A stretch of 64,000 bases of DNA from assembly GCA_029448655.1 (NCBI GenBank), contig JACCLO010000039.1, positions 36,118-100,117 of the forward strand, written 5' to 3'. This document shows positions 30,993 through 41,379 of the stretch, in pieces. A program made the position numbers and the translations under genes. Below the pieces are notes generated by a model that saw only the letters and a program-made list of their open reading frames with translations, was not told the origin of the DNA and ran no database searches. The DNA is from Wolfiporia cocos. Taxonomy: Eukaryota; Basidiomycota; Agaricomycetes; Polyporales; Phaeolaceae. The stretch's first letter is position 1; each line of letters starts with the position of its first letter.

Positions 30993-31691
30993 TGACACAG
31001 ACTAGACTGTGGGACTCACACTATAACCTTATAGGCGACTTGAAGGAGTTGCTGGAGGTTGGTGAGGAGACTAGTGGGCGCAAGCAGAGATGTTATGTGA
31101 CTGTGCGAATGCAGAGAACAAATCTAAGGCTTATCCGCAGTGATAGCCCTACTTATATACATGCTTTGTTTGGTTACCGGTAAGGGAGCCAAACATGAAG
31201 GTGGTCTGTGCGCAGACATAACTAATATGGTTAAGTCGTAAACTACAATAGACCATGTGCACCGGTAATGGCCGCACCAGTAAGATCGTTTGTTTGGACC
31301 GTAGGTCCATGTTGTGGAAGTGGCTGTAGCTACGTTAGTAAGCCATGCATGTGATTCTTATATACCGGTATCGGAATATGAGTAATCGTGAGGGCATTGG
31401 CATGTGATAACGAGCGGGCCGCTTATCCAATTGTACTGACATAGCCCGGTACCGGGATATGAGTAAGGCGCGTGACACCGGAGGTTAGTCCGCTGAGTCA
31501 TTGACGCGTACAAACGTGTTATGTACGTGTTGTTATGACAGGTGGACGTATACCGCGTTGTGTACGTGTTGTTTGTTTGCGTGTACGTGTAGACGAGCGC
31601 TTGGCAGCGTAAATGTCTACAAGGTCGTAGAAATACCAGATAAATAGGTAAAAATACGGGAAAAATAGTGGCATGTCCCAAATCTGTGACA
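30993..31691 (-). repeat. 5' LTR (promoter LTR) of the complete element
   Basis: In sense: U3 with TATATAA (31153-31159 region), inverted repeat AGGGCT/AGCCTT, predicted RNA start at 31125, and a U5 that ends in the hairpin GTCCCACAG...CTGTGTCA. Confidence 0.95.
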
Positions 31692-31696
31692 CAAAC

Positions 31697-32638
31697 TCCT
31701 CAACCTGATGCTGCAGATCATCTAGGTCTCAATCCCACTCAGCATCATTCCAATTGTCATGTTTATGACCTATCCAGCCCATTTCTTCATCACTTTCATC
31801 TGCATGTAGATCAGGTGGGAGTATGCCCTGGCCACTCAGGTGTTCAATGTCAAAGTCTTTGGCATCTTCGGTTTCACTCTTCACAGCAGGATGGCCTGCC
31901 GGGATGGGCTTGAGTCTAAGTGGGGGCAGTGACAGGTGATGACAGATGGATACCCATCAATGAGAAGCCGGATGCGATGGAGAGGCTTCACAGGAGGGGC
32001 AGGTAGCTAGTACATATAATATGAATTAATGAGAATAAAGTCCCATTCCACAATGTTGGAAATAAACAAACGACTGAGCCTGTCTGTTGCAGGTATGGTA
32101 TGAAGTTAGCTTTGATGTAAGAGAACTCATGGCAAGCTTCATTGACATCATAGAATGCAGGTGTCTCCTTGTTCTTTGCTAAGCACTGTTTCACTGCATG
32201 GAGTGCATGCCAGAAACATAGCTGATGTTTTGCCTGTGGCCATGTGTTCCTCATTGCATTGATTTCTGACCAATCCTTGTCTGATAATGTATATTCTGGG
32301 TTGACACCAAGGTCCTTCAGCTCACCAAGAAATCTCTCAAGCACAACTTGCTTGACACCCTTATCGGCTTCCTTGTTTGTCGATATCAGTAAGAACACAA
32401 GTGGAATACCCAACCCATGTGCATCTGCAACTGCACCAAACAGTCCAAAATTGGTCCTGTTTGTGTTCCCTAGACAGATTCAATCTCAGTAATTTACTTA
32501 CGTAGCAAGCTTGCATAGCACACACACATGTTGAATCCATTGCAAGCTCCTGTGTATTGGAGGCCCACTCCTCAATAAAATCTGTGACTTAGAAGGCAAC
32601 TGCCTGAGTGCTGGGCTCAGCTTGCACATCTAGCAGAG
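31697..32638 (-). pseudogene. MULE transposase, catalytic part
   Basis: The minus strand reads TDFIEEWASNTQELAMDST, a short probable intron (GTAAGT...TAG, about 32477-32508), then RTNFGLFGAVADAHGLGIP, then the core SDKDWSEINAMRNTWPQAKH with QLCFWHALHAVKQCL. These are hallmarks of the MULE transposase domain (catalytic Asp in MDST and SDKD, and the CxxH-type CFWH). An acidic linker (ESDEEMGWIGHKHDNWND) leads into the piece at 20507-21687 once the gypsy element is removed. The 5' end is cut by the LTR at 32639. Confidence 0.85.
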
Positions 32639-33573
32639 TGACACAGACTCACCAGTCTGTGGGACCGGCCCACAGGCCGGGGACAATCCCCCAAAGCCAG
32701 TGCATCAGTGCACATCCTAAGCCAATGGGTATGCAGGCAAGGCCCTTGGCTAAGGTACCACCCAGACGGGCAAGGTGAGGAGGGAGAGACCCAGGCAGAC
32801 TGGCACACACACAGATGAGGTGGTGAGAGAGGGGCTACAGCCCAGACATCAAGAATCTTAGAGATGGGGAGTAAGCCCCATCTTGTCACGGTTTTATACC
32901 ACAAGATATTGACCCTACATCCCTCGCTTTAGGTCTCTTGGGGTTCCACTGAGCGCACGGTCTCCTCATACCTCTAGTTACCTCCACGTCAACCATCTCA
33001 CATAGTACATCACGTTACCTGGTAGATAGTGCCTATGATGGGCACACATTCCGTCACCCGCATTATAACATCACAGTATGTACATCATATGGTCATGGTA
33101 GCACATGATCCCTTAGTTATGGCACACAGGCCATTACATTAAGGTAGTCATAGCATACTGATCCATGTACATAAATACACCGGGATGAGGTCTTACAACC
33201 TCATCCTTTAGATTCTCGATGTTGGGCTATGCCCCTTTCTTCATACTGTCTGAGGGTGCACACCAGTCTTACTGCTGAGTTATTCACTTGCTCATCTGGG
33301 ATGCACCATTGGCAACACATGTCGCCACCTCAGCAATGAGGTCACCCTGGTCACCACTGCATTCCTCTGATGGTACCCTTGTGGATGTGTTGGATTCCCC
33401 GGCAGGGCTGGTCCCACAGACCTATGTAAGTCTGTGTCACATCTCTCTACCCTTTAAGTATGTACATGGGAGCGCAACATGTCTACCCTTAAGTGCTGGC
33501 CTGTGTGCAGCACCATCCTAACGGCTGAGGTAAGAGAGTATGTAAGCGAGCATGTAACTACTGTAGTGACAGG
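32639..33573 (-). repeat. gypsy LTR, minus orientation, with nested LTR
   Basis: It begins TGACACAGACTCACC and its hairpin is AGATGGGG-CTTACT-CCCCATCT in sense (32862-32883). The inner LTR 32884-33439 splits it at the base of that hairpin. The far end at GTAGTGACA (about 33573) is likely but the flanks (cagag and gggag) do not match, so that boundary is provisional. Confidence 0.65.
32884..33439 (+). repeat. nested solo LTR (556 bp)
   Basis: TGTCACGGTT to TCTGTGTCA, duplication CATCT at 32879-32883 and 33440-33444. The hairpin GGATGAGGT-CTTACA-ACCTCATCC lies at 33183-33206. Confidence 0.93.
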
Positions 33574-34619
33574 GAGTGACCATAATGTGAGTGATGCATG
33601 GGTGCGCACTACCCCGGAGTGCCTATCTACGGGGTCAGGTGGTCATTGCCAGAGCGCCATTACTGGCATCTCTATCCCTATGCCACATGACTCAGCACCA
33701 TTACTGGTGCCTTGTCATCTATGCTTACCCCTATGCTTACGTTTACGTGCATGGACTCTGGGGCTTTTGGGCAAGCTCTTAGGTACTGGTGCACCCACAT
33801 GTACTTATGCACTGGCATGAGGACTTACATCCTCATGTCTAGCATTCTTGACATTAGGGTAATGACACCCTCTTTCATGCTGTCTACTGGGCTGCCACTC
33901 TGCTCTTAGTTCACGACATGCTAGTCTGGGGATGTCAGACCTTGCCAACCCGCCATACTGCCAACAAGACTGCTCGTTGCCCTGCCTTCCCTTGACGCCA
34001 TGGGGCCTGGGACCTGTCATGGTCTATGTCACAGAATGCCCAGAGGGGCATTCCTAGGACAATTCACTCCTCGCTATCACAGTATGGGCACTGCTATGTG
34101 CACGCGTGCCCCTCTCTGCTTAGTTACTTCACATCATCCCTTGATGCCAGTAGAATCACCTGACCCAGTAGATTAGTGCTAGTCAGGCAGCACACGTATC
34201 AGGTACTCACGTTCATGGTCACCACTGTAGTCACATGTAGCATTACAGTCACCCTTAGTTACGGCGCACAGGCCTGTACTTTAGGGCATCCCTACATATG
34301 CTCCTGTCATGTACTTAAGTAGATGACAGATGGGGCTTATCCCCATCTTTTGGATTTTCAGCAATGGGCTTAGGCCCCTCTCTTGCATCTTGCTGTGGGT
34401 CTGCACCAGTCATACTACTGAGTTCTCTACTCGCTCATCTGGGGGCTTGCCTTCGTAGGCATAAGGTGACTCTGTTTAACCCTGCATAACTTGGGTGGCA
34501 CCTCGATAGGTGTGTAGGGTTCCCAGCAGGGCCAGTCCCACAGACATTTGTGAGTCTGTGTCAGTCTATTGGAGATATTCCCTGGCTATGGGCCAGTCCC
34601 ACAGATGGTACATCTGTAT
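33574..34619 (+). repeat. old LTR with nested LTR
   Basis: The hairpin CATGAGGA-CTTACA-TCCTCATG (33816-33837) and an end GTCCCACAGATGG...ATCTGTATCA at 34619 identify an LTR. Its left edge is not defined. The 34027-34563 LTR interrupts its U5. Confidence 0.6.
34027..34563 (+). repeat. nested solo LTR (537 bp)
   Basis: TGTCACAGAATG to TCTGTGTCA, duplication GTCTA at 34022-34026 and 34564-34568. The hairpin AGATGGGG-CTTAT-CCCCATCT lies at 34328-34348. Confidence 0.93.
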
Positions 34620-34822
34620 CAGCATGCATGCTCCTGATCATCAAGTTGAAGATCATCATCTCCAATGTTGATCTGGGCCTTGAGCTCAAATGGCCCTACA
34701 ATCTTACCCATCACTGTCTCCATAAACTCCTTCAACAACATAACATCAGTCTCAGCTTCATCATCTTCCTCATCATTGAGAGCCTTCCACTTTGTGTGTC
34801 TTTGTTCATTTTCCTTGTACAT
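34619..34822 (-). pseudogene. fragment of an unidentified transposon-like ORF
   Basis: 67 codons starting MYKENEQRHTKWKALNDEE with an acidic, helical composition (TDVMLLKEFMETVMGKIVG). It lies between LTRs and MULE fragments. No family is recognised. The stretch 34823-35045 shows nothing further. Confidence 0.35.
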
Positions 34823-35045
34823 GCACTCTCAGCTTTTTTGCATGGCCTTCTAGGCAGGTCTTAGACATCATGGGTAATGTATGCAGGCATGCAGGATGGA
34901 AGGAGGTCACTGGCTAATGTTGCCACAAGTCTTGCCTGCTTACAATTTCCTGCTGATTCATCACTTATAATTTTTATCTAAATGTGAGAAAATACTCTGA
35001 GCGTGAGAACAATTATCGCTCTATTACTTTCAGTTAAAGGTCGGC

Positions 35046-35372
35046 ATGGTGCATGCTAAGCGCCCATCTGCAGTGTCGGTGCACCAGCCACAGTGGAATA
35101 TGAAAAGGTCATGCAAACTTGCTGGGACATTAACCTCAAGTCTGGCTCATATTGGATGTCAAGGTGCACTTGTGGGTGTGGCCCTTACCCTTGCTGCCCA
35201 ATGGGACCAAGAATGGCTGTGGTGTGGGGGCGGAGACGGCAGAGAAGGTCAAGGAGATGTCTCAGACACTATCCTGTGCAGTGCCCAGGCACACTTAATC
35301 TTGTTTCCAGTGCTGGGTGGAGGTGGGGGCAGAGGTGAGGTCGGACACAAGGCAGTGCACTCAGTCTCACAG
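35046..35372 (+). pseudogene. second copy of the MULE C-terminal region (fragment)
   Basis: In one frame it reads EYEKVMQTCWDINLKSGSYW, matching the minus-strand remnant at 19532-19893. Several frames are open and none is complete. The solo LTR at 35373 interrupts it. Confidence 0.45.
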
Positions 35373-35840
35373 TGTCACAAATTTTGAGGCTAGGCACCTG
35401 GCTGGGCATTTACTCAGGATTTGCCCTCTGCGTGGGTCGAACGCATTGACTGATGCACAGGAAGTCACGTGACATGGAGATTAGATAAGGAGTCGTTGAT
35501 TAGGGATTGCGGACCGTCCTCCCCGCCGGGCCGCTCACATGATGTAGTTGTAGATGACACCTTATGGCATGACGATCGCGACGTCGTGCATGGCCCCCTT
35601 TAGGGTGGGCCGCGACTCAGTAGTTACGCCATCTCTACATGTATATATACTACGTCATCTGAGGGTTACACCTCAGACTTGTTCTTCTCGATGTATGGGT
35701 GATAGCCCTCCTCTCTTGATCACTACAGCATGCTGCCTGACTCCGCCTCGCCTTGTCTCAACAACTCGGCGTTGTACCCTGGGTCTTAGTACTTATAGGG
35801 GTAGGACAGGGATAGAGGTATGCCAGTCAAGTTTGTGTCA
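35373..35840 (+). repeat. solo LTR (468 bp)
   Basis: TGTCACAAATTTTG to TTTGTGTCA, duplication CACAG at 35368-35372 and 35841-35845. TATATATAC is followed by TCTGAGG-GTTACA-CCTCAGA (35658-35677). Confidence 0.95.
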
Positions 35841-35845
35841 CACAG

Positions 35846-36176
35846 CATTTCAGTACAATGTACAATACAATCATACAAATGATAGCATCACTTCATGAGG
35901 ATTGTTTTAGCTGAGCTATATGCAGGTGCAATATGATGCAGGCAAGCACCTGGGCATGATAAATTCACTGTGGCAATCCAGTGTTGGAACATCCAGGCAA
36001 GTGCGTATCCGATTGCCGGCTGGGTATACCATGCAGTGACACTAGCATACTTGAACAAGTCAGAAAGATGTGCCTTAGAGATAAGGGTACCCCTTATTAT
36101 TGTAGAATTTAGGCTGTACATGCTTTGCATGTTTGCCTCCCCGCCCCAAGGATGAGACAAACCACTGTCCAACATT
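35846..36176. other. unassigned spacer
   Basis: Frames of up to 108 codons exist on the minus strand, but composition and context give no support for a gene. Confidence 0.35.
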
Positions 36177-36184
36177 GTTGTTTC

Positions 36185-37043
36185 TAGTGATGTGCCAGGC
36201 CCAGCCTGGCTCAAAAGCCCTGGCTTTGGCCTGGCTTGGACAGCCCACAGCTTTTCAAAACCTCAGGCTGGGCCCTCATTGACGGCTCACGGCTTGGCCC
36301 AGCCTAGGCCCCGGCTCGACCATGGCCTACTACTGCTAAGATAATCATCACTTTAGCTTCAGAGCTTGAGATTCACCTTTGCCAAACCTTTCCCAGATGA
36401 AATAGAACCTTGAATCCTCCTGTCACAGATTTAACTGGCAGTCCCAGACCAGTGTCTGTGGAGACATACGTCTAACACCCCTTAGCCAAAAGGGCCACTA
36501 TAACAGCTCAGCTGTTATAGGCAGGACACGCTATATGTGTAGTTCATATTCCCACGCTAGGCACTTATATTGCACCGTTGAGTATTTGGCTTAATACTTG
36601 GCATGGTTGGCCTTTCTGGTATTATATGTGCCACCTGGGATTCCAACCCCAGATATTCCGTGACACCTCCAATCTATAGTAGGATTAAGTGTGAAATAAT
36701 CACTCACCAGTGCAGCATTCAGTAGCGTGCCTGCCATATGGGGAATCATATAGGCACCCAAAAGTGAGCGGCAGGCTTCAATGTTGAGGACTTGACTTTT
36801 CTGTAGTTTTAAATAAACAAGATAGGTGCACAATGATTGAGTTGAGCATATAACTGGCCTGTATGGGCTTATATTGTGCCTGCCAGATATTGTAGCCATT
36901 AAGATCCCTAGGCCGGGGCTCAACAGCTTGGCCCGGCCTGGCCTGTATCTCAGGCCAGGCCCTGGGCCATCTCAAGCCATGCTGTAAAGCCCAGCTTGGC
37001 CCGGCCCGGCTCATGGCCCAAAGCTGGGCCTGGCACATCACTA
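36185..37043. mobile_element. hAT-like MITE, copy 2, with a nested 245-bp LTR
   Basis: Ends TAGTGATGTGCCAGGCC and GGCCTGGCACATCACTA pattern, and a perfect 8-bp duplication GTTGTTTC at 36177-36184 and 37044-37051. The centre aligns with copy 1 apart from the insertion at 36421-36665. Confidence 0.8.
36421..36665 (-). repeat. 245-bp solo LTR of a TRIM-like family
   Basis: TGTCACAGATT to CCGTGACA, with the duplication CCTCC at 36416-36420 and 36666-36670. It shares blocks with the 254-bp TRIM LTR (GTTCATATTCCCACGCT) and has the perfect hairpin CTATAACAGC-TCA-GCTGTTATAG. Confidence 0.85.
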
Positions 37044-37051
37044 GTTGTTTC

Positions 37052-37430
37052 TTGCACCGCTCACTTCGTTCGCTCTCTTTCACGCGATCCCGACGCTTGC
37101 TTCAACAATCCAGGTCCTAGTGGTGGCACCTGCTAGTGAAGCTTGCACCTATTCCATCCAATAGAGACTGGGAGGAGAGAGGGGGCAGGGCGGGGGAGGA
37201 GGGCTGCTCGAGGACGGGGCGCACGCTAAGCGCCCATCCGCAGTCAGCCACAGCGGAGTTCGAAAAGGCCATGCAAACTCGAAGTCCCTGATCTCTCGCT
37301 CTCGTTCTCTCGTGACGACGGGACATTATAAACTCAAGTGTAAGACCCTGCCATCATGTAGCAGGATTAACTACCCTTCAGCTAACACTCGTATCAGTGA
37401 TAACGATAACGAAGAGGTCGCCACACCGAA
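37052..37430 (+). other. repeat-derived spacer with a short MULE-like piece
   Basis: About 37225-37275 repeats CGCCCATCCGCAGTCAGCC and the TTCGAAAAGGCCATGCAAACT word of the MULE C-terminal region. The rest is unassigned and includes the likely promoter of the gene at 37431. Confidence 0.45.
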
Positions 37431-38676
37431 ATGGATCCGGGATACATATCTGGAGTCACAGTTCACCTGGAGTCTCTAAAGCTTATTCGCGAAGTCAAAC
37501 AGCTGCTGCAGTGCCCGCCATGCGCGGCCGCTGACCAAGAGGAGCTTTGTGATTGGGTGCAACGACTCGATCATTGCAAGGTGCGCTCTCACTACCTGGA
37601 AACCTGTGTTGCGCTAACAGGCTGTCAAAGAATCTCTACGACTCGCTTCACTTTAAAGCGCCCCTTCTATCTCCTTTCGGCACACTGGACCTCTATCACG
37701 ACTACGTGTCTGTTTGGGATGATGCGTTTGCTCGGATGAAATCATCAAACGGCACAGTGCCGGATACCCCTGCACAGCCCCCACCGATCGAAGCCACCAC
37801 CAGTCAGGGTATAACCACCGCTGAGCGCAGGACTAGTCGCTCGGCACCGCGAAAGAAACTCGAAGAGGTGGTTTATGACCCCCCATGCGCCCAATGCGCT
37901 GCAACGCGGCGTGACTGTAGGGGCCCTGTGTCACAAACTTTCCTTAGAGGATACGTAACATCCCTCGCTGCAGGTATTATAGGCGCCGCTAGGTGCGCGC
38001 GCGCTTCCATGATCCTCAGCCACCTCCGCGTCTATCCAGGACTCCGTCTAGATCATATGACTGTAGGTTAGCGCTGTAGGGTAGCGCGCGCCTTAGGTAC
38101 TCACGTTAGGGTCACACCGTCACATGTCGTTACAGGTAGTTACATTATCATGTGCCCTCTTAGTTACTGCGCACAGGCCGCGACTTTAGGGCGACCATTA
38201 CTGGTCAGCTCCCCATGTATAAGTACGACAAGATGGGGACTTACTTCCCCATCTTTAGGATTCTCGACAACTGAGCTTAGGCTCCTTTCTCATCTGCGTT
38301 TGTGTGCGTCTCTGCCCCGGGGGCCCTCCACGACTTGCTTGTCTGTGTGTCTTCCCTCTTGGTCGCCTTAGGAGTTCCCCCTTGGGGATACAGCCGACTG
38401 GCTGCCTTGTGGTTAGCACACCGCCCTGTAGGACGTCTAGGGACTCCCCTGTAGCCAGGGTCCCACAAACCTGTGAGTTTGTGTCACCCTGATGTCTCCC
38501 CGCATGCATGCTCAAACTGCAGTCTTCTTTGCTTGAGATGTAGTCGGGCAAAAAAACAAAGTAAACCATATTCTATTCACTCTGCAATCATATGGTTGAC
38601 TGTGCCTGCGTTGGCAAATTGTATAGAACGTGCCGGAATCGGTAAAAGGTGGGATCGCCGTAACATACGCCCTTAG
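37431..38676 (+). pseudogene. Cys-rich (zinc-cluster-like) protein gene, split by a solo LTR
   Basis: Exon 1 (37431 to about 37579) starts MDPGYISGVTVHLESLKLI. A short intron (GTGCGC...CTAACAG) leads to LSKNLYDSLHFKAPLL and FGTLDLYHDYVSVWDDAFARM. A Thr/Ser-rich linker follows, then CAQCAATRRDCRGP. The solo LTR at 37929 interrupts it here. After the LTR the frame continues DVSPHACSNCSLLCLRC, so the Cys spacing (C-x2-C-x6-C ... C-x2-C ... C-x2-C) was a single Cys-rich cluster like those of many basidiomycete proteins of unknown function. The end is uncertain. The gene is broken unless the LTR is spliced out. Confidence 0.6.
37929..38486 (+). repeat. solo LTR (558 bp) in the Cys-rich gene
   Basis: TGTCACAAACTT to TTTGTGTCA, duplication CCCTG at 37924-37928 and 38487-38491. 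The hairpin AAGATGGGGA-CTTACT-TCCCCATCTT lies at 38230-38255 and the U5 hairpin is CACAAAC/GTTTGTG. Confidence 0.95.
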
Positions 38677-38679
38677 TCG

Positions 38680-39229
38680 CAGCGTCATTGTATTGTACGG
38701 CGCAATAAGTTTTCGATGACACCTTCGCATATCTCACTTGGCTATACCTTGCTAAGACCTATGGGTTCGATGCCTGGACCCTGCACTGTTCCATCAGTGT
38801 CTTTGCAAGATCTTCAAATCAGCCCTGTCAATGCAGAGGGGCTTCAGACGAAGCGAAGGTGGTCCCTGTATCAGGGATTGACTACTTCACGTACGTCGTA
38901 CACTGTTAGTTATACCCGAAGTCCTTCTGGCCTATGATCTCCCCAGCTGCTGCTAGAGATCCTCTGCAAGAGCCTTCAATAATGCCCCACTGTCTGATGT
39001 GACGTTCTGCCGCGCACGCTTGTTCGATTGAGTGCCCGGAGTGCAGTACATGGCGCTGATTACGCATATAAGTGAGCGATCAGATGCGGAGCTGATGATG
39101 ACTTCCACATCAGGGTGGAGATTTGGCGATGGCGCTGGATAGTTGTGAGTGAGTGAGAGGTGATGAGAACGCCATCTATATTCCGACGGCCGATAGTGAC
39201 TACGGTGAGTAATGTGCGTAGTTGAGCTT
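38680..39229. other. unassigned region
   Basis: Only short overlapping frames. No family, repeat end or RNA gene recognised. Confidence 0.3.
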
Positions 39230-39801
39230 TTGATGGTGCGGTCACTGACCGAGACCGTCTACACTCAAGATCTCGTCGATGCTCTGTACGGCCTCAAGTC
39301 GTTCGCAGATGCGAGGTATTCTGACGCCATCAGTCCCCATGTGCTCTGTGTAAATGGACTGCCGAATCCACGGATACCTGGACCCCTTGGGGGGAAGCGC
39401 GCCGCAGCAACGATCGACTTGGCTTGAGCGGCGGTTGATACCTATCAGATTGACGTATATGTACCACGACCGACTAGCCCAGCGTGTTCTACATACCATT
39501 GGAACCAGCACTCCCCGGGCGCCGGCATCAAGCCCATACTTGATTTGCCACCGACACTACCGTCTGCACACGCCCCTGTTGCAGGTATTCTGACAATAGT
39601 GCTGGGCGCCGAGCTTCCGAGCCCCGATATTGTTTGGATGGATTCGGCAGCGCCTGGCTGAAGAGATGTCATGCCATGCTCACAATCAATGAGCAGCCAT
39701 GAGAGATGGGGCGAGGCGAGCGCAGCAGTGCGCGCTTTCAAAGCACCTGGCAGCGTGATCCATGCGCCGAACGCTGGCTTCGATGCGCGAAAGGGCTTCA
39801 A
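39230..39801 (-). pseudogene. HpcH/HpaI-type aldolase (citrate-lyase-like), frame-broken and truncated
   Basis: The family turns 2-keto-3-deoxy acids into pyruvate and an aldehyde with a divalent metal. The minus strand reads KPAFGAWITLPGALKAR, ASPHLSWLLIDCEHGMTSL (a family signature), STIVRIPATG, then after a frame change WQIKYGLDAGARGVLVPMV. A probable intron (GTATGT...TAG, about 39435-39499) leads to AAQAKSIVAAARFPPKG. After a second frame change comes GIRGFGSPFTQSTWG and ASEYLASAND, then a third gives EAVQSIDEILSV. At least two one-base shifts cannot be introns. The C-terminal third is absent or unrecognisable. Confidence 0.75.
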
Positions 39802-41377
39802 GAAGACGGTGCATTATACTCCGCTGTGGAATTGTTGCGATGACAATACATTACATTCATTGACTTGGTGCTTGTGGACAGATCCTCGCCGAACACAGAC
39901 TCCGACCGTTGCATCTTGGCCTGCTCCGCACGTGGGCAAGCAAGATTAGATGCGAGAAATCCCTGGTAGAAATAATAACCAGAAAGCACCCCCGTCACTG
40001 TGCGCAGACACCAGCGGCATCCGAGCCACCGCTGCCTCGTTGCAGCACGCTCACCGACGCCACACACAACTGTGGTGTTCCTGTTGAATCGGAATAGTTT
40101 GTTGCCCAGAATGGCTAGGGTGAATAGTACAGCAATGGACCATGCGTATACGCGAAGTTACTAACCACCTGCCAATGCAGCGGAAAGGCCAGCGAAGAGG
40201 CCGTCTCTCCGAGCTTCCTGTGGAGGTTGGCGTGTGAATGTCATCATTATCGAGATTGGAATGGATGGATATAGATTTCCCTACAGTTGTACATCTTGCT
40301 ACAGCATCATCGGGAGCCACAAGTGAAGTGTCGGCGGCGTTGGGCATAGTGATAAATTATGGAACGCGATGCGTTTGCGGACTTGATGCGGACAGATAAA
40401 CGTGTGCACCACTTAGTAACTCAAATAGAATTAATAATTCCCCTGCCTGACACACGGCGTGCGCGCGCTAACATCACCCCGCGTCACATAAGCTCGACGT
40501 CACGACTTCGTGACTGAGCGCGTCAAAGTCTCGCGTGGAGCTCGCTGTGGCTGGCATCGTAGACATTGGGCTTCTTCTTGTATGTGGATAACTCACTGGA
40601 AATATCGGCGAACAAGCGCAAACTGTCTTCAGACATATCAAATACTTTCAGTTCCATCGAGGGTACGTTATATGCGCTCAATTGCACGGATCTTATTTAC
40701 AGCAACATCCTCCATTCGTGTAGACGCTTTGATCAGCGTCAAGCAGAAACTCGGGGATAGTAGTCGTAGCAGTCGGGTCTCTATATGCGCCGAACTATAC
40801 CAGCTGGCATATCTCTCCGAGTCTTTCTCCCAGCAGCGCCTGCGGTCGAACAAGGATTGGATCCATCAAGTGGATATCCTAGATCGTGAAGGTGGGCACA
40901 CTATTTCTGGGTTTCTTCCAACTACCACATATGATCCGCAGGGGTCAATCTGTGGAATCCATCTGCCTTGTCTCGCGATATGGATGATGAGGATACTTGA
41001 AATGTGAATGCTGCATGTGAGTCTAGTTCATCATGCCGAGAGTGTCTCACCGTACCATCCCCAATCACCGGTTCGGCTATCCGTACAGTGAAGTTGGCCG
41101 GATTCCGCCTCGTTGAAGCCGGATTAGAGAACAAGCCAGCCATTGACAGTGAGACAATCATCCATCACGATGTCACCTAGTTTGAGATCGCTTCTCCACA
41201 GCTCTCATCCATGTGCTGCAGCTCGCAAGCAAAGCCGGCGTTAGCATGTCAGGTACAACCATCAGTTCGCGTGCGGACTCCCAAGACGGGCCGCTTACTC
41301 AGAAAATGTGAATTCTAGCGATCGGACGCCATGATCTTGCAGGCTCCGTGCTTGCATGTGCAGCGAAGGTATGACTA
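39802..41377. other. unassigned region with weak coding signals
   Basis: A minus-strand start MPNAADTSLVAPDDAVARC at about 40347 and hydrophobic pieces after it could be the first exon of a transporter-like gene, but I could not join exons. A plus-strand series of frames at 40510-41007 is equally unclear. A piece near 41100 on the minus strand may belong to the decayed end of the adenylation gene. Confidence 0.25.
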
Positions 41378-41379
41378 CT

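Larger units (their letters stand above)
21693..31691 (-). mobile_element. complete Ty3/gypsy chromovirus with dUTPase (9,999 bp)
   Basis: Identical 699-bp LTRs (21693-22391 and 30993-31691, no difference seen) and the duplication CAAAC (21688-21692 and 31692-31696) show a recent, intact insertion. In sense the order is 5' LTR, 11-nt self-priming site, a leader of about 1 kb, a 307-aa ORF, gag, overlapping pol, a stem-loop, the polypurine tract and the 3' LTR. All three frames are open, so it may be active. It sits inside the MULE gene. Confidence 0.97.
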
